This document shows, one piece after another, positions 23,551 through 31,243 of a stretch of 64,000 nucleotides of DNA (position 1 is the first letter of the stretch; each line of letters opens with the position of its first letter). The notes beneath the pieces are model-generated. The model was not told the origin of the DNA. It saw only the letters and a program-made list of their open reading frames with translations, and did not search any database. Made by a program: the position numbers and the translations under genes. Source of the DNA: Streptomyces caelestis (GTDB taxonomy: Bacteria; Actinomycetota; Actinomycetes; Streptomycetales; Streptomycetaceae); NCBI RefSeq assembly GCF_014205255.1, contig NZ_JACHNE010000001.1:3968001-4032000 (forward strand), in the 5' to 3' direction.

Positions 23551-24939
23551 ATGGCTTCAACGTACGGTGCTGCACAGGTGCTCGTGGCCTCCAACCGCGG
23601 CCCGGTCTCTTACACGGTGGGCGAGGACGGTTCGCTGAACGCCAAGCGGGGCGGCGGCGGACTGGTCTCGGGGCTGTCCGCGATCGGCTCGGACGCGGAC
23701 GCGCTGTGGGTGTGCTCGGCGCTCTCCGACGGCGACCGGGAGGCGGTCCGGCGGGGCGTCGGCGAGGACGGCGTGCGGATGCTGGACATCCCGGCCGACG
23801 TGCACGCGGACGCGTACAACGGCATCGCGAACTCGGTGCTGTGGTTCGTGCACCACATGCTCTACCAGACGCCGCTGGAGCCGGTCTTCGACACGGAGTT
23901 CCGGCGCCAGTGGACGTCGTACGAGACGTACAACCGGGCGTTCGCCGAGGCGCTGGCCGAGGAGGCGGCGCAGGGCGCGGCGGTGGTGGTGCAGGACTAC
24001 CACCTGACGCTGGTGCCGGGCATGCTCCGCGAGCTGCGGCCGGACCTCAGGATCGGCCACTTCTCGCACACGCCGTGGGCGCCGCCCGAGTACTTCCACA
24101 TGCTGCCGGACGACGTGGCCGGGCAGGTGCTGCGCGGCATGCTGGGCGCGGACCGGCTGGGCTTTCTCACGCAGCGCTGGGCGGACGCGTTCACCGCGTG
24201 CGCCGAGCGGTTCGCCGGCGGGCTCGGGGGCACGCGGATCGGCGTGCACGGGCTGGGGGCCGACGCGGACTTCCTGCGACAGCGGTCGCACGAGGCGGAC
24301 GTCGAGGAACGGATGGCCGCGCTCCGGGAGGAGATCGGCGAAGGCCGCCGCACCATCGTCCGGGTCGACCGCACGGAACTGTCGAAGAACATCGTGCGCG
24401 GCCTGCTGGCCTACCGCCGGCTCCTCGCCTCCCACGCCGAGTGGCGCGAGCGCGTGGTGCACGTCGCCTTCGCGTATCCGTCTCGGCAGGATCTCGCGGT
24501 GTACCGGGACTACACGGCCGAGGTGCAGCGGATCTCGGAGGAGATCAACGCCGAGTACGGGACCCCGGGGTGGACCCCGGTCGTACTCAACCTCAAGGAC
24601 GACTTCGCCCGCTCCCTGGCCGCGTACCGGCTGGCCGACGTGGCGCTCGTCAACCCCATCCGGGACGGCATGAACCTCGTCGCCAAGGAGGTCCCGGTCG
24701 TCTCCGACGCGGGCTGCGCGCTGGTGCTGTCGCGGGAGGCCGGGGCGTTCGAGGAGCTGGGCGAGGACGCGATCGTGGTGAACCCGTACGACGTGACGGG
24801 GACGGCGGCGGCCCTGCACGAGGCGCTCTCGATGCGCCCGGAGGAACGCGCCGAGCGCAGCAAGCGACTGGCCGCGGCGGCGACCGCGCTGCCGCCGGCG
24901 CAGTGGTTCCTGGACCAGCTCGACGCGCTGAGGGGCTGA
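23551..24939 (+). CDS. otsA: trehalose-6-phosphate synthase
   Basis: 462-residue GT20 enzyme making trehalose 6-phosphate from UDP-glucose (or GDP-glucose) and glucose 6-phosphate. It has the N-terminal VASNRGPV (residues 11-18) and KRGGGGLVSGL (32-42) glucose-phosphate pocket, VQDYHLTLVPGMLR near 150, the HTPW acceptor-site region near 173, RVDRTELSKN near 271 and DGMNLVAKE near 372. All are standard. The ATG at 23551 is used; TTG at 23542 is an alternative. otsB follows 6 bp downstream. Confidence 0.95.
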   Translation: MASTYGAAQVLVASNRGPVSYTVGEDGSLNAKRGGGGLVSGLSAIGSDADALWVCSALSDGDREAVRRGVGEDGVRMLDIPADVHADAYNGIANSVLWFVHHMLYQTPLEPVFDTEFRRQWTSYETYNRAFAEALAEEAAQGAAVVVQDYHLTLVPGMLRELRPDLRIGHFSHTPWAPPEYFHMLPDDVAGQVLRGMLGADRLGFLTQRWADAFTACAERFAGGLGGTRIGVHGLGADADFLRQRSHEADVEERMAALREEIGEGRRTIVRVDRTELSKNIVRGLLAYRRLLASHAEWRERVVHVAFAYPSRQDLAVYRDYTAEVQRISEEINAEYGTPGWTPVVLNLKDDFARSLAAYRLADVALVNPIRDGMNLVAKEVPVVSDAGCALVLSREAGAFEELGEDAIVVNPYDVTGTAAALHEALSMRPEERAERSKRLAAAATALPPAQWFLDQLDALRG

Positions 24940-24945
24940 TCGCCG

Positions 24946-25794
24946 ATGACCGCTCCCACGGACTCCCCGCTGCCGGCGCCCACCACGAAAGCCGGACAAG
25001 AGGGTCTGGACGCTCTCCTCACCCACCCGGGCAAGGCCCTGATCGGCCTCGACTTCGACGGGACGCTCGCGCCGATCGTGGCCGACCCCCAGAAGGCCCG
25101 GGCCCACCCGGAAGCCGTATCCGCGCTGGCCGCGCTCGCGCCGAAGGTGGCCGCCGTGGTGGTGATCACCGGGCGGCCGGCCGACGTCGCCGTGCGCAAC
25201 GGCGGCTTCGCGGACGTCCCGGGCCTGGAGCGCCTCGTGGTCCTCGGCCACTACGGCGCCGAGCGCTGGGAGGCCCGCACCGGCGAGGTCAGGGCTCCCG
25301 AGCCGCATCCCGGCGTCGCCGCCGTGCGCACCGAGCTGCCCGAGCTCCTCGACCGGTTCGGCGCGTCGCAGGGGACCTGGATCGAGGACAAGGGCCGGTC
25401 CGTGGCCGTGCACACCCGCCGGGCCGCCGATCCGCAGGCCGCGCTGGAGTCCCTGCGGGAACCGCTCACCGGCCTGGCCGGCCGCCACGGCCTGATCGTG
25501 GAGCCCGGCCGCATGGTCCTCGAACTGCGCCCGCCCGGCATGGACAAGGGCGCCGCCCTCGCCGGGTTCGCCCGGGAGATCGGCGCCGGGTCCGTCCTCT
25601 TCGCCGGCGACGACCTGGGCGACCTGCCCGCCTACGCGGCCGTCGACAAGCTCCGCGCGGACGGCACCCCCGGCCTGCTGGTGTGCAGCGGCAGCGACGA
25701 GGTGACCGAGCTGAGGGAGCGGGCGGACGTGGTGGTGGACGGCCCGGAGGGTGTCGTACGCCTGCTGAGCGCACTGGCCGGGCGACTGGCCTGA
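24946..25794 (+). CDS. otsB: trehalose-6-phosphate phosphatase
   Basis: 282-residue HAD-superfamily phosphatase converting trehalose 6-phosphate to trehalose. The catalytic DFDGTL with nucleophile Asp is at residues 36-41; motif II ITGRPADV is near 68; GHYGAERW near 104; and the motif III/IV region MDKGAALAGF...FAGDDLGDLPAY runs from about 199 to 230. The gene is 6 bp from otsA and completes the OtsAB pathway. It converges on the DUF3263 gene 6 bp away. Confidence 0.95.
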   Translation: MTAPTDSPLPAPTTKAGQEGLDALLTHPGKALIGLDFDGTLAPIVADPQKARAHPEAVSALAALAPKVAAVVVITGRPADVAVRNGGFADVPGLERLVVLGHYGAERWEARTGEVRAPEPHPGVAAVRTELPELLDRFGASQGTWIEDKGRSVAVHTRRAADPQAALESLREPLTGLAGRHGLIVEPGRMVLELRPPGMDKGAALAGFAREIGAGSVLFAGDDLGDLPAYAAVDKLRADGTPGLLVCSGSDEVTELRERADVVVDGPEGVVRLLSALAGRLA

Positions 25795-25800
25795 GGCCTG

Positions 25801-26046
25801 TCAGCGTTCGGCCCGGCGCGTATCCCGTATCCGCCGCAGCCGGTTCACCGTCACCGGGTCGTGGGACAGGGCCCTGGGGTCGTCCAGCAGGGCGTTGAGG
25901 AGCTGGAAGTAGCGCACGGGGGCGAGACCCAGCTCCTCCCGTATGGCCCGCTCCTTCGCACCGGGCCCGGAAAAGCCGCGGCGTTCGAGCGCGAGGATGT
26001 CCCGCTCCCTGCGCCCGAGCCGCTCGTCACCCGTGTCCTCGTCCAT
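25801..26046 (-). CDS. DUF3263 protein
   Basis: 81-residue DUF3263 protein, an actinobacterial family of unknown function. It is helical with a conserved RERDILALERRGFSGPGAKERAIREE region (residues 12-37) that resembles a helix-turn-helix, then VRYFQLLNALLDDP. A DNA-binding role is possible but only inferred. It is downstream of the solute-binding protein gene, 35 bp from its stop. Confidence 0.85.
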   Translation of the reverse strand: MDEDTGDERLGRRERDILALERRGFSGPGAKERAIREELGLAPVRYFQLLNALLDDPRALSHDPVTVNRLRRIRDTRRAER

Positions 26047-26081
26047 GTCAGGCACCGTAACGCCCGCCACCGACAGCGGGA

Positions 26082-27350
26082 CTACTCCGCGCTCTCCGCC
26101 CGGTTCGCCACCGCCTGGAGGTGGCCCAGGACGCCCGAGGGGCTGCCGGAGGGGGCGACGGCCTTGCCGATCTGCTTCTTGACCTGGGCGCTGACGTCGG
26201 CCCAGGAGGTCTTGCCGACCGGGTAGAGCTCGGAGGTCAGCAGCTCCTCCAGGAAGGGCCTGAGGTGGCGGTCCCGGTCGGAGGCGGCCATGGCCGCGGA
26301 CGCGGAGCTGGTGACCGGCAGCAGGTCGTACTCGCGGGAGAAGGCCAGCACGTTCTTCTCGCTGTACACGAAGTCGAGGAAGTCGCCGACCTGGTCGCGG
26401 TGGCCGTTCTTCCGGAAGGCCGTCATCCAGTCGGCGACACCGAGCGTGGACTTGCTCGTCCCCTCCTTGCCCGGGGTCGGCACCATGCCGTACTCGACGC
26501 CGCGCTTGGCGGCGATCTTCATCAGGGAGGGGTGGCCGTTGAGCATGCCGACCTCGCCCTTGGCGAAGGCGGAGAACGCGGCGGCCCGGTTGAGCTCGCC
26601 GGGCGCGACCGGCCCGGTCAGGTCCTTGCCGACCAGTTCGTTCTTCAGCCAGGAGAAGGTGTCGATGTTCTCCGGGGAGTCGATGCCATAGCTGCCGACG
26701 GTGTCGGTGTAGCCGCCCCCGCCGCTGAGCATCCACTGCATGGTCTCGGCCTGGGCCTCCTCCGGGCCGAGGGGCAGCGCGTAGGGGTACTTCACGCCCT
26801 CGTCCTTGAGCGCCTCGGCGTCGTCGGCCAGGTCGTCCCAGGTCTTGGGCGGAGTGATGCCGGCCTTGGCGAAGAGGGTCTTGTTGTAGAAGAGCACGCG
26901 GGTGGAGGAGGCGAACGGCATGCCGTACTGCACGCCCTTGACCTGTCCCGCGGAGGCCAGCTGCCCGACGAAGTCGGCCTGCACGGGTATGGAGAGCAGG
27001 TCGTCGGCCTTGTAGAGCTGGTTCCGCGCCGCGTAGTCGGCGTACGCGCCGATCTGCGCCATGTCCGGAGGGTCACCGGCGGCGACCATCTCCCTGACCT
27101 TGCGGTCGACGTCGTTCCAGGAGTAGACGCTGACGTCGATCTTCACACCCGGGTGGTCGGCCTCGTACTCCTCGACGAGCTCGTCCCAGTACTTCTTGGA
27201 GCTGTTGGCCGCACTGTCGCCGTAGTCGGCGGCGACCAGCTTCAGGGTCACGTCGGCGGAGCCGCCCGTCACGCCACAGCCGCCGAGGACCGCCGTCATG
27301 CCCAGTGCGGACACCACCGCGATCGTTCCTGCCATCCGCCGCCGCTGCAC
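26082..27350 (-). CDS. ABC transporter solute-binding lipoprotein (sugar type)
   Basis: 422-residue extracellular sugar-binding protein anchored as a lipoprotein. The signal is RRR plus a hydrophobic stretch ending in the lipobox LGGC (Cys near 23). The mature protein has the family-1 solute-binding fold with ELVEEYEADHPGVKIDV near 53 and a C-terminal lobe. The GTG at 27350 gives a proper signal peptide with GGGGAAG about 8 bases upstream; the frame is open to a TTG at 27383. No permease genes accompany it, so it may work with a remote transporter powered by MsiK. The palindrome CGAAAGCTTTCG at 27384-27395 could be its operator. Confidence 0.88.
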   Translation of the reverse strand: MQRRRMAGTIAVVSALGMTAVLGGCGVTGGSADVTLKLVAADYGDSAANSSKKYWDELVEEYEADHPGVKIDVSVYSWNDVDRKVREMVAAGDPPDMAQIGAYADYAARNQLYKADDLLSIPVQADFVGQLASAGQVKGVQYGMPFASSTRVLFYNKTLFAKAGITPPKTWDDLADDAEALKDEGVKYPYALPLGPEEAQAETMQWMLSGGGGYTDTVGSYGIDSPENIDTFSWLKNELVGKDLTGPVAPGELNRAAAFSAFAKGEVGMLNGHPSLMKIAAKRGVEYGMVPTPGKEGTSKSTLGVADWMTAFRKNGHRDQVGDFLDFVYSEKNVLAFSREYDLLPVTSSASAAMAASDRDRHLRPFLEELLTSELYPVGKTSWADVSAQVKKQIGKAVAPSGSPSGVLGHLQAVANRAESAE

Positions 27351-27383
27351 CGCTGTTCTTCCCCAACCTGGCGTGACCGCCAA

Positions 27384-27395
27384 CGAAAGCTTTCG
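27384..27395. promoter_or_regulatory. perfect 12-bp palindrome CGAAAGCTTTCG
   Basis: Lies between the divergent solute-binding-protein and nagK genes, 34 bp before the former's chosen start. It resembles CGAA-N-TTCG type operators of LacI/ROK sugar regulators in Streptomyces. Confidence 0.5.
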
Positions 27396-27405
27396 ATAAT
27401 CGGAA

Positions 27406-27421
27406 CAAGGTCTACACCACG
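27406..27421. promoter_or_regulatory. weak DasR-like site upstream of nagK
   Basis: CAAGGTCTACACCACG matches the dre consensus at 11 of 16 positions with the GGTCTA and ACCAC halves kept. It is adjacent to a better site at 27424. Confidence 0.4.
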
Positions 27422-27423
27422 TG

Positions 27424-27439
27424 AGTGGACTAGACCTCT
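27424..27439. promoter_or_regulatory. DasR-responsive-element-like site upstream of nagK
   Basis: AGTGGACTAGACCTCT matches AGTGGTCTAGACCACT at 14 of 16 positions; the two differences are symmetric (a swapped T/A pair), so the palindrome is intact. It ends 27 bp before the nagK start. Confidence 0.65.
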
Positions 27440-27466
27440 TGCGGGTCCCCGGGTCACACTGTCCCC

Positions 27467-28408
27467 GTGAGACATGTCATCGCCCTCGACGTGGGCGGCA
27501 CCGGAATGAAGGCCGCCCTGGCCGGACCGGAGGGCGAGCTGCTGTACCAGGCCCGCCGGCCCACCGGACGCGAGCAGGGCCCGGACGCCGTGGTCGCGGG
27601 CATCCTCGGCTTCGCCGCCGAGTTGCGCGCGTACGGCGCCGAGCACTTCGGCACGCCCGCGTCGGCCGCCGGCGTGGCCGTCCCCGGCATCGTCGACGAG
27701 GCGCGGGGCATCGCCGCCTACGCCGCGAACCTCGGCTGGCACGACGTCCCCCTGCGCGACCTGCTGGCGGAGCGGCTGAGCGTCCCGGTCGCCCTCGGCC
27801 ACGACGTCCGCACGGGCGGCCTCGCCGAGGGCCGGGTCGGCGCGGGCCGGGGCGCCGACCGGTTCCTGTTCGTCGCGCTGGGCACCGGCATCGCGGGCGC
27901 CATCGGTGTCGACGGCCGGGTCGAGGCGGGCGCGCACGGCTTCGCGGGCGAGATCGGCCACATCGTCGTACGCCCCGGCGGGTCCCCCTGCCCCTGCGGG
28001 CAGCGCGGCTGCCTGGAGCGCTTCGCCTCGGCGGCGGCCGTGAGCGAGGCCTGGGCGACGGCCTCCGGCGACCCGGGCGCGGACGCGACGGACTGCGCGA
28101 AGGCCGTGGACTCCGGCGACCCGAAGGCGCAGGCCGTGTGGCAGGCGGCGGTCGACGCCCTCGCCGACGGCCTGGTCACGGCCCTCACCCTGCTGGACCC
28201 CCGCACCCTGATCATCGGCGGCGGGCTGGCGGAGGCGGGAGAGACGTTGTTCACACCGCTGCGCGAAGCCATCCGCCACCGCATCACCTTCCAGAAACAG
28301 CCGTCGCTCGTCCCCGCGGCTCTGGGGGACAGCGCCGGTTGTCTGGGTGCGGGCCTGCTCGCCTGGGATCTCCTGGCATCCACCGACCGTTCGGAGGTAA
28401 CCACCTGA
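27467..28408 (+). CDS. nagK: ROK-family N-acetylglucosamine kinase
   Basis: 313-residue ROK kinase. The phosphate-binding DVGGTGMK (residues 6-13) is at the N-terminus, and the ROK zinc motif CPCGQRGCLE is near 175. There is no N-terminal HTH, so it is an enzyme, not a regulator. Position directly before nagA (1-base overlap TGATG) and behind a dre-like site indicates GlcNAc kinase (making GlcNAc-6-phosphate); a glucokinase role is the alternative. Starts at a GTG. Confidence 0.87.
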   Translation: MRHVIALDVGGTGMKAALAGPEGELLYQARRPTGREQGPDAVVAGILGFAAELRAYGAEHFGTPASAAGVAVPGIVDEARGIAAYAANLGWHDVPLRDLLAERLSVPVALGHDVRTGGLAEGRVGAGRGADRFLFVALGTGIAGAIGVDGRVEAGAHGFAGEIGHIVVRPGGSPCPCGQRGCLERFASAAAVSEAWATASGDPGADATDCAKAVDSGDPKAQAVWQAAVDALADGLVTALTLLDPRTLIIGGGLAEAGETLFTPLREAIRHRITFQKQPSLVPAALGDSAGCLGAGLLAWDLLASTDRSEVTT

Positions 28409-29643
28409 TGGCAACGCCCCCGGGGGCGCGGGACAGCGTCGATATGCGGCTCCGCCGCGGGGCGCGACCAACCCCCACGCACCCGCACCCCGCGACGGCC
28501 GGACACCCCACGGTCCTCACCGGCGCAACCGTCGTCCTCCCCACAGGAACCGTCGAAAACGGCCAGGTGACCATCGACGGCACCCGCATCACCCCCGCAG
28601 CATCGGAAAACGCCCAGGTCATCGACGTCACCGGCCACTACGTACTCCCCGGCTTCGTCGACATCCACAACCACGGCGGAGGCGGAGCCTCCTTCACCTC
28701 CGGGTCGGTCGAGGACATCCTCAAGGGCATCCGGACCCACCGCCTGCACGGCACGACCACCCTGGTCGCCTCGACCGTCACCGGCGACATGGACTTCCTC
28801 ACCCAGCGCGCGGGCCTGCTGAGCGAGCTGGCCGAGCAGGGCGAGATCGCCGGCATCCACTTCGAGGGACCGTTCATCTCCCCCTGCCGCAAGGGCGCGC
28901 ACTCCGAGAACCTGCTGCGCGACCCGGACCCGGCGCGGGTCCGCAAGCTGATCGACGCGGCCCGGGGCCGGGCGAAGATGGTCACGCTGGCCACCGAGCT
29001 GCCGGGCGGCATCGACTCCGTACGCCTGCTGGCCGAACACGGCGTGATCGCGGCCATCGGCCACACGGACGCGACGTACGAGCAGACGGTCGAGGCGATC
29101 GACGCGGGCGCGACGGTCGCCACCCACCTCTTCAACGCGATGCCGCCGCTCGGCCACCGCTCCCCCGGCCCGATCGCCGCGCTCCTGGAGGACGACCGGA
29201 TCACGGTCGAGCTGATCAACGACGGCACGCATCTGCACCCCGCCGCACTCCAGCTGGCGTTCCACCGCGCGGGCGCGGGCCGGGTGGCGTTCATCACGGA
29301 CGCGATGGACGCGGCCGGTTTCGGCGACGGCCGGTACTGGCTCGGCCCGCTGGAGGTGGAGGTCGCGGACGGCGTGGCCCGCCTGCTGACGGACGGCACG
29401 ATCGCCGGCTCGACCCTCACCCTGGACCGCGCCTTCAAGCGGGCGGTCACCGTCGACGGACTGTCCGTCGAGGACGCCGCGACGGCGCTCTCCGCCACCC
29501 CGGCCCGCCTCCTCGGCATGGACGACCGGATCGGCTCCCTGGAGCCCGGCAAGGACGCGGACCTGGTGCTCCTGGACGCGGACTACGACCTCAAGGGCGT
29601 GATGCGCCGGGGCGAATGGGTGGTCGGTCCCCAACTGCACTGA
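28408..29643 (+). CDS. nagA: N-acetylglucosamine-6-phosphate deacetylase
   Basis: 411-residue metal-dependent amidohydrolase turning GlcNAc-6-phosphate into GlcN-6-phosphate and acetate, the step that feeds aminosugars to metabolism and removes or makes DasR effectors. Metal-ligand motifs: DIHNHGGGG near 84-92, FEGPF near 151, HTDATYEQ near 218, HLFNAMPP near 239, and TDAMDAAG near 297 holding the catalytic Asp. The enzyme core starts at about residue 35. Residues 4-33 are encoded by a GC-rich repeat (28417-28500) and are unlike any NagA N-terminus I know. The gene overlaps nagK by one base. Confidence 0.93.
   Translation: MATPPGARDSVDMRLRRGARPTPTHPHPATAGHPTVLTGATVVLPTGTVENGQVTIDGTRITPAASENAQVIDVTGHYVLPGFVDIHNHGGGGASFTSGSVEDILKGIRTHRLHGTTTLVASTVTGDMDFLTQRAGLLSELAEQGEIAGIHFEGPFISPCRKGAHSENLLRDPDPARVRKLIDAARGRAKMVTLATELPGGIDSVRLLAEHGVIAAIGHTDATYEQTVEAIDAGATVATHLFNAMPPLGHRSPGPIAALLEDDRITVELINDGTHLHPAALQLAFHRAGAGRVAFITDAMDAAGFGDGRYWLGPLEVEVADGVARLLTDGTIAGSTLTLDRAFKRAVTVDGLSVEDAATALSATPARLLGMDDRIGSLEPGKDADLVLLDADYDLKGVMRRGEWVVGPQLH
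28417..28500. repeat. Streptomyces-type GC-rich intergenic repeat inside nagA 5' end, copy B
   Basis: The run CGGGGGCGCGGGACAGC, GTCGATATGCGGCTCCGCCG, CGGGGCGCGACCAACCCCCA, then CCCGCACCCC matches a repeat family I recall as common in Streptomyces intergenic DNA. It contains a GCGGCTCCGCCGC hairpin. It lies in frame within the first 31 codons of nagA and shares its core with the copy at 20864-20918. Confidence 0.6.
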
Positions 29644-29658
29644 TCCGTCCCGCGGTCG

Positions 29659-29701
29659 AGAGACGGTGGCCGACTCCAGGACTGGGCCGACCGCCGTCTC
29701 T
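29659..29701 (+). terminator. terminator after nagA
   Basis: AGAGACGGTGG (29659-29669) pairs with CCGCCGTCTCT (29691-29701) over 11 bp (one G-T), followed by TT. It is 16 bp after the nagA stop. Confidence 0.7.
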
Positions 29702-29766
29702 TTGGCATGATCAAGCTTCCGGAACGGTCACGTCAGCAAGCGCATTCTCGGGGGAGGTCGGCCCAG

Positions 29767-30696
29767 GTGATCCTGACGGTCACACTGAACACCGCTCTCG
29801 ACATCACCTACCGCGTGCGGTCCCTCAGGCCGCACGCCTCCCACCGCGTCTCCGAGGTGACGGAACGCCCCGGCGGCAAGGGCGTCAACGTGGCCCGGGT
29901 GCTCGCGGCGCTCGGGCACGAGGTGACGGTGACCGGTTTCACGGGCGGTGCGACGGGACGGGTCGTGCAGGAACGGCTCGCGTCGGTGCCGGGCGTGGTG
30001 GACGCGCTGGTCCCGGTATCGGGCGCCACCCGCCGCACGATCGCCGTGGCCGACGAGCAGACCGGCGACACGACGCAGCTCAACGAACCGGGCCCGATGG
30101 TCACGCCCACCGAGTGGTCGGCCTTCCAGGAGGCCTACGAGGACCTGCTGCCGTCCGCCTCCGCGGTGGCGCTGTGCGGCAGCCTGCCACCAGGCGTACC
30201 GGTGGGGGCGTACGCCGGCCTGGTCCGTACCGCCCGTGCCGCCGGAGTCCCGGTCCTCCTGGACACGAGCGGCGAAGCCCTGCGCCGGGGCGTCGCGGCC
30301 CGCCCGGACATCATCAAGCCGAACGCCGACGAACTGGCGGAACTGACCGGCTCCCACGAGCCGCTGCGGGCCACACAGGACGCCCGCCGCCGGGGCGCGG
30401 GCGCGGTGGTCGCGTCCCTGGGCCCCGGGGGCCTCCTCGCCGCCACCCGAGAGGGCCGCTGGCGAGCCACCCCACCGACCTCTGTGCGAGGCAACCCGAC
30501 GGGCGCGGGCGACTCGGTGGTCGCGGGCCTGCTGTCGGGCTCGGTCGAACACCTTCCGTGGCCGGATCGCCTGGTCCGGGCCGTCGCGTTGTCGGCGGCG
30601 ACGGTGCAGGCACCGGTGGCCGGGGAGTTCGATCGGGGGGTGTTCGAGGAGCTGTTGGGGCGGGTGGCGGTTTCGGGGGAGGTCAGTGCGGCCTGA
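29767..30696 (+). CDS. PfkB-family sugar-phosphate kinase (1-phosphofructokinase type)
   Basis: 309-residue ribokinase-fold kinase of the FruK/LacC group, phosphorylating fructose 1-phosphate, tagatose 6-phosphate or a similar sugar. It begins VILTVTLNTALD as FruK does, has the PGGKGVNVARVLAALG substrate region near 34-49, CGSLPPGVP near 138 and the catalytic NPTGAGDSVVAGL near 245. The GTG at 29767 is supported by GGGAGG about 9 bases upstream. No regulator or PTS gene is adjacent; placement after nagKA suggests sugar-phosphate catabolism, not necessarily of fructose. Confidence 0.87.
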   Translation: MILTVTLNTALDITYRVRSLRPHASHRVSEVTERPGGKGVNVARVLAALGHEVTVTGFTGGATGRVVQERLASVPGVVDALVPVSGATRRTIAVADEQTGDTTQLNEPGPMVTPTEWSAFQEAYEDLLPSASAVALCGSLPPGVPVGAYAGLVRTARAAGVPVLLDTSGEALRRGVAARPDIIKPNADELAELTGSHEPLRATQDARRRGAGAVVASLGPGGLLAATREGRWRATPPTSVRGNPTGAGDSVVAGLLSGSVEHLPWPDRLVRAVALSAATVQAPVAGEFDRGVFEELLGRVAVSGEVSAA

Positions 30697-30805
30697 GAGC
30701 GGCTCACGATCCGGCGAAGGCTCACCCTGACCGAATCCGATTGCCTTGCTGTCGCATGATCGGCAAGAGGGTGACCGATCATGACCACGAAGGGGGAACA
30801 ACTCC

Positions 30806-31129
30806 ATGCGCATGCGCCTTTTCGCGCTGGCTGGCGCCACGCTGATCGCCACCCTGCCGCTCACCACCCAGACCGCGTCCGCCGCGACCAAGTGCGCGAG
30901 CGGCAAGATCTGCACCTGGCCGAAGGCCGACTTCGGAGGGACCAAGCGCACCTACGGCAAGGACAACGGGTAATACCCGCGCAGCGGCCGCTCAGTGTCC
31001 AACCAGAGTGGCAAGCTCATCACCGTCTACAAGGACGCGTCGTGCTATGGCAGCCACTTCGACATCAAGCCGGGCCACTACTCGGACAAGACCCCGTGGC
31101 CGGTGAAGAGCATGGCCGTCTGGGGCTGA
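30806..31129 (+). pseudogene. peptidase inhibitor family I36 gene with in-frame stop
   Basis: The frame encodes a signal peptide (RMRLFALAGATLIATLPL, cleavage after ASA), then the I36 pattern: Cys-Ala-Ser-Gly near 31, ICTWPKADFGG near 36, a YxKDN turn, and, after a TAA at 30971-30973 (codon 56), SVSNQSGKLITVYKD, CYGSHFDIKPGHYS and KTPWPVKSMAVWG. The downstream half keeps family sense right to its TGA. So one nonsense codon splits an otherwise intact 108-codon gene. As read, only a 55-residue secreted fragment would be made. The ATG at 30806 has GGGGGAA 8 bases upstream. Confidence 0.8.
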
Positions 31130-31186
31130 CGCCCATCGGGCTACGGCCTGGTTGGTAGATCGACAAACCGGGGATTCCAAGCAGCA

Positions 31187-31212
31187 AGGGGCCGCAAGTG
31201 CCGGCGGCCCCT
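31187..31212. terminator. bidirectional terminator
   Basis: AGGGGCCGC and GCGGCCCCT form a perfect 9-bp stem with an 8-base loop, between the inhibitor pseudogene and the convergent membrane-protein gene. Confidence 0.75.
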
Positions 31213-31243
31213 GTCGTTCCCGTGCGACAAGACTGTGGCCGCT

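Noticed and set aside
23557..25488. 643-codon antisense frame over otsA-otsB
   Set aside because: Composition of a shadow frame and both sense genes are clearly real.
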